A DNA stretch of 64,000 bases from Streptomyces longisporoflavus. Lineage in GTDB: Bacteria; Actinomycetota; Actinomycetes; Streptomycetales; Streptomycetaceae. Location: positions 1 to 64,000 of the forward strand of contig NZ_BMTR01000019.1 of the NCBI RefSeq assembly GCF_014649775.1. The letters are read 5' to 3'. The notes under the pieces are model-generated. The model made no database searches. It saw nothing but the letters and a program-made list of their open reading frames with translations, and was not told the DNA's origin. The position numbers were made by a program, and so were the translations under genes. Below, piece after piece: positions 35,846 to 44,164 of this stretch. How positions within the stretch are numbered: position 1 is the stretch's first letter; each line of letters begins with the position of its first letter.

Positions 35846-36397
35846 TCAGCCGTTGCGAGGGCCCGGAAAAGCGTTGGGACGGGGGTCTTCGCGTAGGGCC
35901 GGGCTGCCTGCGGTGGGCTGGGTCGGCATGGCACGGGCCGCCGGGACCCCGGGGAGCGGGGCGCCGACCGTCACGGGGGGACGGGCCGTCGCCGTGGGGG
36001 ACGGGATCGTCTCCGTGGCCCGCTCCGCCTCCGCCGCCGCCTGTGTCGTGGCCCGGCGGGCGCCGTAACGACGGTGCACCGCCTGCTTGGTGACCCCGAG
36101 GGCCGAGCCCACCGCGTCCCACGAGAAGCCCAGTGAGCGGTCGAAGTCCACCGCGGCGGTCACCAGCGTCTCGACGCTGTCCCGCAGTTCCTGGGCGAGA
36201 CGTACGGTCGGGGCGGGCGCCCGCCCGTACACGACGAAGCCCGCGGAGGGGCTTGAGCGGCGCGGGCGGTAGACGTTGCCGAGCTGGGCGGTGAGCGTAC
36301 GCAATGCGTCCACCTGCCGGCGGACCCGCTCGATGTCCCGTACTAGAAGGTGCAGGCTGGCCCGAGCCTGGGCGTCGTGGGTTGCGTGGTCGGCCAT
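35846..36397 (-). CDS. Small helix-turn-helix protein of Streptomyces type
   Basis: A 183-residue protein. Residues 1-35 are a polar helix (ARASLHLLVRDIERVRRQVDAL). The middle contains LAQELRDSVETLVTAAVDFDRS and then a convincing helix-turn-helix, FSWDAVGSALGVTKQAVHRRYG, like those of sigma-70 region 4 or Clp-linked HTH proteins. The last 60 residues are a disordered, proline- and threonine-rich tail. ATG 36397 is supported by GAGAGG; longer starts would cross an upstream inverted repeat. Probably a DNA-binding regulator, but its targets are unknown. It faces priA and is divergent from fmt. Confidence 0.75.
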   Translation of the reverse strand: MADHATHDAQARASLHLLVRDIERVRRQVDALRTLTAQLGNVYRPRRSSPSAGFVVYGRAPAPTVRLAQELRDSVETLVTAAVDFDRSLGFSWDAVGSALGVTKQAVHRRYGARRATTQAAAEAERATETIPSPTATARPPVTVGAPLPGVPAARAMPTQPTAGSPALREDPRPNAFPGPRNG

Positions 36398-36453
36398 GAA
36401 CAAGCCTCTCGAACCGGCGTTGAAAAGGATCGGGCCGCATCCGAGGCCCGTTG

Positions 36454-36474
36454 TGGTCAACTCTTTCTTGACCA
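36454..36474. promoter_or_regulatory. Perfect inverted repeat TGGTCAA-N7-TTGACCA
   Basis: Two 7-bp arms flank CTCTTTC between the divergent HTH gene and fmt. Each arm contains a TTGAC -35-like element reading outward. It lies 57 bases upstream of the HTH start and 202 upstream of fmt, so it is a good operator candidate for autoregulation of the HTH gene. Confidence 0.5.
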
Positions 36475-36675
36475 ACGCGCTAGTCCGTGTGGGGTCACGG
36501 TGCAGGGGCGCATGCGCATATGCACAGGGCGCGTGTCCGTTCGTACGCCCCCGGATGAGCCCACCAGGGACGAACGGTTCGATACGGGCCGCCCCGCGCA
36601 CAGCGTCCCGGCAGGGCGGCTCATAGACTGGTGCGCTCCCCGCACGTTCCCGTCCCGAGAGGCCGAAAGGCAACG

Positions 36676-37620
36676 ATGAAGCTCGTCTTCGCAGGCACCC
36701 CCGAGGTCGCCGTCCCCGCCCTGGACGCCCTGATCGCCTCCGACCGGCACGAGGTGGCCGCCGTCGTCACCCGGCCCGACGCGCCCGCGGGCCGCGGCCG
36801 CAGGCTCGTCGCCAGCCCCGTCGCACAGCGCGCGGAGGAGGCCGGGATCGAGATCCTCAGGCCGGCGAAGCCGCGCGACGAGGACTTCCTGGCACGGCTG
36901 CGCGAGATCGCGCCCGACTGCTGCCCCGTCGTCGCCTACGGCGCCCTGCTGCCCAAGGTCGCCCTGGACATCCCGGCCCACGGCTGGGTCAACCTGCACT
37001 TCTCGCTGCTGCCTGCCTGGCGCGGTGCCGCGCCCGTCCAGCACGCCGTGATGGCCGGGGACGAGATCACCGGTGCCTCCACCTTCCTCATCGAGCAGGG
37101 GCTCGACTCCGGTCCGGTGTACGGCACGGTCACGGAGGTCGTCCGGTCCACCGACACCAGCGGTGACCTGCTCACCCGCCTCGCCTTCGCGGGCTCCGGG
37201 CTGCTCGCCGCCACCATGGACGGCATCGAGGACGGCTCCCTGAAGGCCGTACCGCAGCCCGCCGACGGTGTCACCCTCGCCCCGAAGATCACGGTCGAGG
37301 ACGCGCAGGTGGACTGGGCCGCGCCGGCGCTCCGCGTCGACCGTGTGGTGCGTGGCTGCACCCCCGCGCCCGGCGCCTGGTCCGTGTTCCGCGGGGAGCG
37401 GCTGAAGATCATCCAGGCCGCCCCGGTCGCCGACCGCACCGACCTCGCGCCCGGCGAGCTCGCCGCCGCCAAGAACAACGTGTACGTCGGCACCGGATCG
37501 CACGCCGTCGAGCTGCTCTGGGTGCAGCCGCAGGGCAAGAAGCCGATGCGCGGCGCCGACTGGGTGCGCGGGGTGCGGATCGCCCCGGACGAGCGGCTCG
37601 GCGACACCGACGTACGCTGA
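36676..37620 (+). CDS. fmt: Methionyl-tRNA formyltransferase
   Basis: Formylates initiator Met-tRNA. The 314-residue protein has KLVFAGTPEVAVPALDALI at the N-terminus, the catalytic Asn/His region WVNLHFSLLPAWRGAAPVQ, the Asp in AGDEITGAS and a C-terminal oligonucleotide-binding domain. All catalytic residues are in place. ATG 36676 is preceded by GAAAGG. rsmB starts 34 bases downstream, probably in the same operon; deformylase is not adjacent. Confidence 0.97.
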   Translation: MKLVFAGTPEVAVPALDALIASDRHEVAAVVTRPDAPAGRGRRLVASPVAQRAEEAGIEILRPAKPRDEDFLARLREIAPDCCPVVAYGALLPKVALDIPAHGWVNLHFSLLPAWRGAAPVQHAVMAGDEITGASTFLIEQGLDSGPVYGTVTEVVRSTDTSGDLLTRLAFAGSGLLAATMDGIEDGSLKAVPQPADGVTLAPKITVEDAQVDWAAPALRVDRVVRGCTPAPGAWSVFRGERLKIIQAAPVADRTDLAPGELAAAKNNVYVGTGSHAVELLWVQPQGKKPMRGADWVRGVRIAPDERLGDTDVR

Positions 37621-37654
37621 TTAGGTTCAGCCCCCATCCAATAGCGGAGCACCT

Positions 37655-39103
37655 TTGAACGACCAGCCCGCCCGGCGTCCCCAGAAGCAGGGCAAGCCCG
37701 GCAAGCCCCACCGCCGACCCAAGAAGGACCCCGTCCGCTTCCTCGCCTTCGAGGCGCTGCGGGCCGTGGACGAGCGCGACGCCTACGCGAACCTCGTCCT
37801 GCCGCCGCTCCTGCGCAAGGCCCGCGAGAAGGAGGGGCCCGACAAGTTCGACGCGCGGGACGCGGCGCTCGCCACCGAGCTCGTCTACGGGACGCTGCGC
37901 AGGCAGGGGACGTACGACGCGATCGTGGCCGCCTGCATCGACCGGCCGCTGCGCGAGGTCGACCCGCCGGTCCTCGACGTCCTGAACATGGGCGTGCACC
38001 AACTGCTCGGGACGCGCATCCCCACGCACGCCGCCGTCTCCGCCTCCGTGGAGCTGGCGCGCGTGGTGCTCGGCGACGGGCGGGCCAAGTTCGTGAACGC
38101 GGTGCTTCGCAAGGTCGCCGCCGACGATCTCGACGGCTGGGTGGCGAAGGTCGCGCCGCCCTACGACGAGGACGCCGAGGACCACCTCGCCGTCGTCCAC
38201 TCGCACCCCCGGTGGGTCGTCTCCGCGCTCTGGGACGCGCTCGGCGGCGGCCGTGCGGGCATCGAGGACCTACTGGAGGCCGACAACGAGCGGCCCGAGG
38301 TGACGCTCGTGGCGCGCCCGGGGCGCACCACCGCCGATGAACTCCTCGACACGGTCGGCGAGGAGTCCGCGCTGCCGGGACGCTGGTCGCCGTATGCCGT
38401 GCGGCTCAGCGAAGGCGGCGAGCCCGGTTCGATCGAGGCGGTGCGCGAGGGTCGCGCCGGGGTCCAGGACGAGGGCAGCCAGCTCGTCGCGATCGCACTC
38501 GCGAACGCCCCGGTCGAGGGGCGCGACGAGAGGTGGCTCGACGGATGCGCGGGCCCTGGCGGCAAGGCGGCGATGCTCGCCGGTCTCGCCGCCGGCCGCG
38601 GTGCCGCCCTCCTCGCCGCCGAGAAGCAGCCGCACCGGGCCCGCCTCGTCGCGCAGGCGCTGCGCGGCAACCCGGGCCCGTACGAGGTCATCGCCGCCGA
38701 CGGCACCCGGCCGCCGTGGCAGCCCGGCACCTTCGACCGGGTCCTGATGGACGTTCCGTGCACGGGACTCGGCGCCCTGCGCCGCCGTCCCGAGGCTCGC
38801 TGGCGCCGCCGTCCCGAGGACCTGGAGGGCTTCGCGCCGCTCCAACGGGGGCTGCTGCGCACCGCGTTGGAGTCCGTGCGGGTCGGGGGCGTCGTCGGTT
38901 ACGCCACCTGCTCACCGCATCTCGCGGAGACGCGTGCCGTCGTCGATGACGTGCTCAAGCAGCACGCGGGCGCCGAACTGATCGACGCCCGCCCGCTGCT
39001 GCCGGGCGTGCCGGCCCTTGGCGACGGTCCCGACGTGCAGCTGTGGCCGCATCTGCACGGCACCGACGCCATGTACCTAGCGCTGATCCGGCGGACGGCC
39101 TGA
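37655..39103 (+). CDS. rsmB: 16S rRNA (cytosine-967-C5)-methyltransferase RsmB
   Basis: SAM-dependent methylase of 16S rRNA. The 482-residue protein starts with a basic unstructured tail (RRPQKQGKPGKPHRRPKKD), then a NusB-like RNA-binding domain (VRFLAFEALRAVDERDAYAN and NAVLRKVAADD), then the methyltransferase: WLDGCAGPGGKAAMLAGLA for SAM, with catalytic cysteines in MDVPCTGLGALRRRPEARW and YATCSPH. The start is TTG at 37655, supported by CGGAG. Its 3' end overlaps the opposing MMPL gene by 27 bases. Confidence 0.95.
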   Translation: MNDQPARRPQKQGKPGKPHRRPKKDPVRFLAFEALRAVDERDAYANLVLPPLLRKAREKEGPDKFDARDAALATELVYGTLRRQGTYDAIVAACIDRPLREVDPPVLDVLNMGVHQLLGTRIPTHAAVSASVELARVVLGDGRAKFVNAVLRKVAADDLDGWVAKVAPPYDEDAEDHLAVVHSHPRWVVSALWDALGGGRAGIEDLLEADNERPEVTLVARPGRTTADELLDTVGEESALPGRWSPYAVRLSEGGEPGSIEAVREGRAGVQDEGSQLVAIALANAPVEGRDERWLDGCAGPGGKAAMLAGLAAGRGAALLAAEKQPHRARLVAQALRGNPGPYEVIAADGTRPPWQPGTFDRVLMDVPCTGLGALRRRPEARWRRRPEDLEGFAPLQRGLLRTALESVRVGGVVGYATCSPHLAETRAVVDDVLKQHAGAELIDARPLLPGVPALGDGPDVQLWPHLHGTDAMYLALIRRTA

Positions 39104-41404
39104 CTCCCGGCCCGACTCCGGCGCCGACGGCTCCGCGACCGGCCCCGTAGCCGCCCCCGACCCCGCCGACCCTGCCGGCCCCGCCGGCACGGTCGCGGGC
39201 GTGCGGGCGGCCGGGTCCTTGCTCAGGGCGTGCGGCCACCACACCTTCGGCCCCACGTCCAGGAACAACGCCGTGACCAGGACGGACCGCACGATGAAGG
39301 TGTCGAGCAGGACGCCGATCGCGACGGCGAAGCCGATCTCGGCGAACGCCACCATCGGGAGCGTGCCGAGCGCGGCGAACGTGCCCGCGAGGACCAGGCC
39401 CGCCGACGTGATGACCGCGCCGGTCGCGGCGAGGCCGGTCAGCACACCCGCACGGGTGCCCTGGCGGCCCGCCTCCTCACGGATGCGGGTCGACAGGAAG
39501 ATGTTGTAGTCGATGCCGAGCGCCACCAGGAACACGAAGACGAACAGCGGGAAGTCCGTGGCCTCGCCCGCGTAGTCGAAGACGTACCGGAAGGCGAGCG
39601 CGCTGATTCCCAGCGCGGCGGTGAAGGAGAGCACCACCGTCGCGATCAGGAGCAGCGGCGCGACCAGGGCGCGCAGCAGCAAGGCGAGGATCAGCAGGAC
39701 GACCACGAGGACGAGCGGGATCACCAGTTTGTTGTCGTGGGTCGTGGCGCGGTCCATGTCCACGATGGCCGCCGTGTTGCCGCCGACCTGCGCGTCCGCC
39801 CGTGGCACCGCGTGCACCGCGTCGCGCACCCGTTCCACGGTCCGCTTGGCCGCCTCGCTGTCGCTGGCGTCGGTCGTCGTCGCCTCGAACAGGACCTGGC
39901 CCTCGTACGCCCGTTTCGTCCCCGGCGGCACGACGACGCTCGTCGGGACCACTCCGCTGGTACGGGCGACCACGGCGCGGACCCGGGGGCCCTGAGCCCG
40001 GTTCGACACGATCACCAGTGGGTCACCGCTGCCCGCGTCGAAGTACTCCGCCTGCACCTCCTGGCCCACGATCGAGTCCGGCTTGTCCGTGAACGAGTCG
40101 GCGTTGCTCAGCCCTTCCGCGCGCAGCTGCGTCATGCCGAGCGCGACCACCGCGAGGGCCACCGCCGTGATGCTCCAGGTCAGGCGCGGGCGACGGGCGA
40201 TGCGGCGGCCCGTACGGGCCCAGACGCCGCGTTCGGTGGGCTCGTCGGAGCCGTTGTGCGGGACCAGCGGCCAGAAGAGCCAGCGGCCGCAGACCACCAG
40301 GAGCGCGGGGAACAGCGACAGCATCGCGATCAGGGCCACCGCGACACCGATGGCAGCCACGGGGCCGAGGCCCCGCGTCGAGTTCATGTCGGCGGTGAGC
40401 AGCACCAGCATGCTGACGACGACCGTGGCACCCGAGGCGATGACCGCGGGGCCCGCCCGGTGCAGGGCGAGCTGCATCGCCTCGTGCCGGTCCTCGTGGC
40501 GGCGCAGCTCTTCCCGATAGCGGGCCACCAGGAGCAGGGCGTAGTCCGTCCCCGCCCCGAAGACGAGCACCGTGAGAATGCCCGCGCTCTGCCCGTTGAC
40601 CGTCAGCCCGGCGTGCTCCGCGAGGAGATAGATGAGGGCCTGCGCGGTGAAGAGGGAGACGACCGCCGCGAGCAGCGGGACGAGCAGCAGGACGGGGCTG
40701 CGATAGGTGATCAGGAGGATCACGACGACGACGCCGCCCGCGGCCAGGAGCAGCGTCGAGTCGATGCCCTCGAACGCCTCGGAGAAGTCCGCCGACGTAC
40801 CGCCGGGCCCGGTGACGTGCACCGCGAGGCCGTCGTCGCCCTCACCGGTCCCGCCGACCCGCTCCCGGATGGAATCGACGGCGGGACCGATCCGCTCCCA
40901 GCCCTTCTCGTCCATGATGATCGGCACGAAGATCTGTGCCGCCCGGGCGTCCCGGGCAGGCCTGGTGTCGAAGAGGGGGCCGCGGGTCTCCGCGCCCCGG
41001 ATGCCGTGGGCGCGCAGCTCCTCGAGCTCCCTGGCGTCCTTGGCGATCTGCACCCGGTCCGCCGGAGTGAGTCCGCCCTCGCGGGCGTACACGACGATCG
41101 CCGGAATCTGTTCGGGCCTGAAGTCCTCGGAGATCTCCAGGACTTGGGTGGATTCAGCGGAGCCGGGCAGCCAGGACGACGCCTGGTTGTCCTGGGCGTC
41201 CGTGAGCTTCTGGGCGAGCGGCGCGGCCGCGACGATCACCACCAGCCAGAACAGCACCACCAGCCACTTGGTGCGCCGCCCGCACACCAGCCAGGCCACA
41301 CCGCGGCTCGCCCGGCGCTGTCCGCCCGAGCGCCCCTCGGGGTGTCCCTCCGCCGGTCCGCCCGTCAGTCCGCCCGTCAGTCCGTCCGACCGTTCGTCTG
41401 GCAT
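39077..41404 (-). CDS. MMPL/RND-family membrane transporter
   Basis: A 775-residue transporter of the MMPL type, which exports lipids, polyketides or other hydrophobic compounds using proton motive force. The layout is one N-terminal helix (WLVVLFWLVVIVAAAPLAQ), a large periplasmic loop, five helices, a second such unit starting WSITAVALAVVALGM, then five more helices. Family motifs FGAGTDYALLLVARYREEL and VALGIDYNIFLSTRIREE hold the proton-relay Asp-Tyr pairs. ATG 41404 follows a GGGGGT ribosome binding site. The N-terminus has a repeated GLTGG and the C-terminus is Pro/Ala/Gly rich. The end overlaps rsmB tail to tail. The substrate is unknown. Confidence 0.9.
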   Translation of the reverse strand: MPDERSDGLTGGLTGGPAEGHPEGRSGGQRRASRGVAWLVCGRRTKWLVVLFWLVVIVAAAPLAQKLTDAQDNQASSWLPGSAESTQVLEISEDFRPEQIPAIVVYAREGGLTPADRVQIAKDARELEELRAHGIRGAETRGPLFDTRPARDARAAQIFVPIIMDEKGWERIGPAVDSIRERVGGTGEGDDGLAVHVTGPGGTSADFSEAFEGIDSTLLLAAGGVVVVILLITYRSPVLLLVPLLAAVVSLFTAQALIYLLAEHAGLTVNGQSAGILTVLVFGAGTDYALLLVARYREELRRHEDRHEAMQLALHRAGPAVIASGATVVVSMLVLLTADMNSTRGLGPVAAIGVAVALIAMLSLFPALLVVCGRWLFWPLVPHNGSDEPTERGVWARTGRRIARRPRLTWSITAVALAVVALGMTQLRAEGLSNADSFTDKPDSIVGQEVQAEYFDAGSGDPLVIVSNRAQGPRVRAVVARTSGVVPTSVVVPPGTKRAYEGQVLFEATTTDASDSEAAKRTVERVRDAVHAVPRADAQVGGNTAAIVDMDRATTHDNKLVIPLVLVVVLLILALLLRALVAPLLLIATVVLSFTAALGISALAFRYVFDYAGEATDFPLFVFVFLVALGIDYNIFLSTRIREEAGRQGTRAGVLTGLAATGAVITSAGLVLAGTFAALGTLPMVAFAEIGFAVAIGVLLDTFIVRSVLVTALFLDVGPKVWWPHALSKDPAARTPATVPAGPAGSAGSGAATGPVAEPSAPESGRESGRPPDQR

Positions 41405-41536
41405 GGCTACCCCCGCTGCCCCACGTGGTGCCGGTGGACCGCCCAGCATGGCACGCGGTCCATGGTCAGTGGAGCCCGGAAGCCCATGCTTCGGACCGCG
41501 GGAGGCAACGAGCTCCGGGCATGGCAGTCTTGGGGC

Positions 41537-42223
41537 ATGGCCGTGCAGATCAACCCCAGCATCCTGTCCGCGGATTTCGCCCGTCTTGCCGAGGAGGCAA
41601 CAGCGGTCGAAGGCGCCGACTGGCTCCACGTCGACGTGATGGACAACCACTTCGTCCCGAACCTCACCCTGGGGGTGCCGGTCGTAGAGTCCCTGGCCCG
41701 AGCGACGGACACGCCGCTGGACTGCCATCTGATGATCGAGAACGCCGATCGCTGGGCCCCGCAGTACGTCGAAGCGGGCGCCGGATCGGTCACCTTCCAC
41801 GCGGAGGCCGCCGCCGCGCCCGTCCGGCTTGCCCGGGAGATCCGCGCCAAGGGCGCCCGCGCCTCCATGGCGCTGAAGCCGGCGACCCCCGTCGAGCCGT
41901 ACGAGGATCTTCTTCCCGAGCTCGACATGCTGCTGATCATGACGGTCGAGCCGGGCTTCGGAGGGCAGTCGTTCCTCGACATCATGCTCCCCAAGATCCG
42001 CCGCACCCGTGAGCTGATCAGCAAGCACGGCCTGGACCTCTGGCTCCAGGTGGACGGCGGCGTCTCGGCCGAGACCATCGAGCGCTGCGCCGAGGCGGGC
42101 GCCGACGTCTTCGTCGCGGGCTCCGCGGTGTACGGAGCGGACGACCCGGCGGCGGCGGTACGTGCATTGCGCAACCGGGCGGCGGAGGCGACGGCCGCCG
42201 CCGCATGGGCATGCGGCCACTGA
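41537..42223 (+). CDS. rpe: Ribulose-phosphate 3-epimerase
   Basis: Interconverts ribulose 5-phosphate and xylulose 5-phosphate in the pentose phosphate pathway. The 228-residue TIM barrel has INPSILSADFARLAEE, the metal/catalytic Asp in LHVDVMDNHFVPNLTLG, CHLMIENAD, LIMTVEPGFGGQSF and the second catalytic Asp in LQVDGGVSAETI, followed by the phosphate-binding VAGSAVYGADDP. The ATG at 41537 has GGGG close upstream. It is divergent from the MMPL gene with a 132-base shared upstream region. Confidence 0.96.
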   Translation: MAVQINPSILSADFARLAEEATAVEGADWLHVDVMDNHFVPNLTLGVPVVESLARATDTPLDCHLMIENADRWAPQYVEAGAGSVTFHAEAAAAPVRLAREIRAKGARASMALKPATPVEPYEDLLPELDMLLIMTVEPGFGGQSFLDIMLPKIRRTRELISKHGLDLWLQVDGGVSAETIERCAEAGADVFVAGSAVYGADDPAAAVRALRNRAAEATAAAAWACGH

Positions 42224-42310
42224 GCCACGAGTACATGAACGCAGTCCCTCAGGGCTGATCAAGTACGTCGGATCTGCAAGGATGAACGACGGACCCAGGT
42301 TGCGCTGCGG

Positions 42311-42382
42311 CAATGCGCGATAAGCCGTGGCAATGCGCGCGAAGGCGCACCAATGCGTGTGAATGCCTATGCGTGTGAATGC
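42311..42382 (+). repeat. Periodic direct repeats upstream of the SorC-family gene
   Basis: CAATGCGCG at 42311 and 42331 and CAATGCGTG at 42351 recur at exact 20-base steps. ATGCGTGTGAATGC at 42353-42366 recurs at 42369-42382. The last copy ends 40 bases before the SorC start codon. About two helical turns of spacing suits several tetramer contacts, so autoregulation by the SorC protein is a natural reading. Confidence 0.6.
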
Positions 42383-42422
42383 GTGAACGACAGTTGCTTG
42401 AAATGACAGTGAGGAGATCGTC

Positions 42423-43445
42423 GTGTCGACGGGCGGCCGGTCAGCCATGCGGATGGGACCCGCGGAGCTGGTGCAGGCGGCGGCCATGGCCCGCCGCTTC
42501 TATCTCGAGGGCAAGTCGAAGATCCAGATCGCCGAGGAGTTCGGCGTCAGCCGCTTCAAGGTGGCCAGGGTCCTGGAGACGGCTCTGGAGCGGGACCTCG
42601 TACGGATCGAGATCCGTGTGCCCGCCGAGCTGGACGCGGAGCGCTCGGACGCGCTGCGCGCCCGCTACGGCCTGCGGCACGCGGTCGTCGTCGAGTCGCC
42701 CACCTCGGTCGACGAGGTCGAGGACTCGCCCGATCCCGAGAACCTCGGTGAGGTCGCGGCGGACCTGCTCGGCGAGCTCGTCACCGAGGGCGATGTACTC
42801 GGCCTCGCGTGGGGGCGCTCGACCATCCACATGGCGGCCGCCCTCGACCAGCTGCCGCCGTGCACCGTCGTGCAGCTGACGGGCGTGTACGACGCCGGGA
42901 CGGCCGAACGCGGCTCCGTCGAGGCCGTGCGGCGTGCCGCGCAGGTCTCCGGCGGCGAGGCCCACCCCATCTACGCGCCGATGCTCCTGCCCGACCCGGC
43001 CACGGCCGCCGCGCTGCGGAACCAGACCGGGATCGCGCGGGCGTTCGAGTACTTCGACAAGGTCACCGTCGCCGCCGTCTCCATCGGCTCCTGGGAGCCC
43101 GGCATCTCCACCGTCCACGACATGCTCAGCGACGAGGAGCGCGCGCATTACGCCTCGCTCGGTGTCGCGGCCGAGATGTCCGCGCACCTCTTCGACGCCG
43201 AGGGGCGTCGGGTGGGGCGTGATCTGGGGGAGCGCTGCATCACCGTCGAAGCCGATCGGCTTCGACGGATTCCCGAGGTCGTCGCCATCGCCGGCGGGCA
43301 GCGGAAGGCGGCGGCGATCGACGCCGTGCTGCGGTCCGGGCTTGTCACCAGCCTGGTCACCGATACCGCTGCGGCCGATCAGCTGTTGGTTCGCGGGGCT
43401 ACTCCGCATCCCGCGCTGGACCGGGCGGACCCGGACGGCGGCTGA
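42423..43445 (+). CDS. SorC/DeoR-family sugar-responsive transcription regulator
   Basis: A 340-residue regulator. An N-terminal helix-turn-helix (AAAMARRFYLEGKSKIQIAEEF, GVSRFKVARVLETALER) is joined to a SorC-type sugar-phosphate-binding domain related to GlpR/glucosamine-6-phosphate isomerase folds: GDVLGLAWGRSTIHMAAAL, VVQLTGVYDAG, VSIGSWEPGISTV, and a C-terminal RIPEVVAIAGGQRKAAAIDAVLRSG. GTG 42423 is preceded by GAGGAG. It stands alone after rpe, so a pentose-phosphate or related sugar phosphate effector is possible but inferred only from context. A repeat array precedes it. Confidence 0.9.
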   Translation: MSTGGRSAMRMGPAELVQAAAMARRFYLEGKSKIQIAEEFGVSRFKVARVLETALERDLVRIEIRVPAELDAERSDALRARYGLRHAVVVESPTSVDEVEDSPDPENLGEVAADLLGELVTEGDVLGLAWGRSTIHMAAALDQLPPCTVVQLTGVYDAGTAERGSVEAVRRAAQVSGGEAHPIYAPMLLPDPATAAALRNQTGIARAFEYFDKVTVAAVSIGSWEPGISTVHDMLSDEERAHYASLGVAAEMSAHLFDAEGRRVGRDLGERCITVEADRLRRIPEVVAIAGGQRKAAAIDAVLRSGLVTSLVTDTAAADQLLVRGATPHPALDRADPDGG

Positions 43446-43508
43446 GTCTCCGCGGGCCCGCTGCGGCTGAGCGCGCCTACGCGGCGGAGCCGTACATGTC
43501 ACAGCCCC

Positions 43509-43525
43509 GCGCCCCTTCGGGGCGC
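43509..43525. repeat. REP-like hairpin, copy 1 (CCCCGCGCCCCTTCGGGGCGC type)
   Basis: GCGCCCC-TTC-GGGGCGC is a perfect 7-bp hairpin in the spacer after the SorC gene, preceded by ACAGCCCC. The same core (CCCCGCGCCCC followed by a GGGGCG arm) recurs near 45666 and 55168. It probably ends the SorC transcript. Confidence 0.6.
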
Positions 43526-43627
43526 TGCCGTGCGGCGGTGCGGGCACTACCGGGAGTGCGCCGTGCCCACCCCCGGCGAGCGTGACCGGGGCGCCAGGCG
43601 CATCGACTGAGATGAGGCGGTACTGAG

Positions 43628-43990
43628 ATGACGTCCGAACCGCTGGCGCCGGTCCTCGAAGCCGTGCGCGCCGCAGGAATGAGCACCGGCACGCTCGACC
43701 TGAGCGGGGTGCGCGACAAAGCGGCCTTCATGGACCGCTGTGCCCGCGCGCTCGATCTGCCCGACTGGTTCGGGCGCAACTGGGACGCGCTCGCCGACTG
43801 CCTCACCGACCAGGGCGGGGCGCCCGGCTCACCCGGCCGCCTGCTCGTGGTCACCGGCTGGCAGGAGTACGCCGAAGCGGCTCCGCAGGACTGGACCGTC
43901 GCCCGGGAGGTCTTCACGGACGCCGTGGAGTACGCACGGGAGCGCGGGACGGGCCTGGAGATCGTTCTCGCGCTCGGCACGCGATCCTGA
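43628..43990 (+). CDS. Barstar-like protein (RNase inhibitor family), no toxin partner nearby
   Basis: A 120-residue protein of the barstar fold: TGTLDLSGVRDKAAFMDRCARAL followed by the hallmark LPDWFGRNWDALADCLTD, then LLVVTGWQEYAEAAPQDW and a C-terminal helix and strand (LEIVLALGTRS). Barstar blocks extracellular RNases such as barnase by filling the active site; the acidic helix needed for that is present (ALADCLTD). No ribonuclease or polymorphic toxin gene lies next to it, so it is an orphan immunity-type protein or has another partner. ATG 43628 follows GAGGCGG. It is probably monocistronic. Confidence 0.85.
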   Translation: MTSEPLAPVLEAVRAAGMSTGTLDLSGVRDKAAFMDRCARALDLPDWFGRNWDALADCLTDQGGAPGSPGRLLVVTGWQEYAEAAPQDWTVAREVFTDAVEYARERGTGLEIVLALGTRS

Positions 43991-44164
43991 GCGGACGGTG
44001 ATCGCCGCGCGGGGTATTTGGAGGATCCGACCAGGGTGCTTCTGCCCCGGCTGGGTGATCATCCCAGGCGGCGGACGGCCCCGGACATGGGACACTGAAG
44101 TACGTGCTTTTCCCCCGGCCTAACTGTCCGGGGGCCACCTCTGATCGACTGGGATGAGCAGCAC

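Noticed and set aside
39230..41530. A long plus-strand frame continuous with rpe
   Set aside because: It lies opposite the MMPL transporter gene, is rich in Arg/Gly/Asp/His, and rpe has its own start at 41537.
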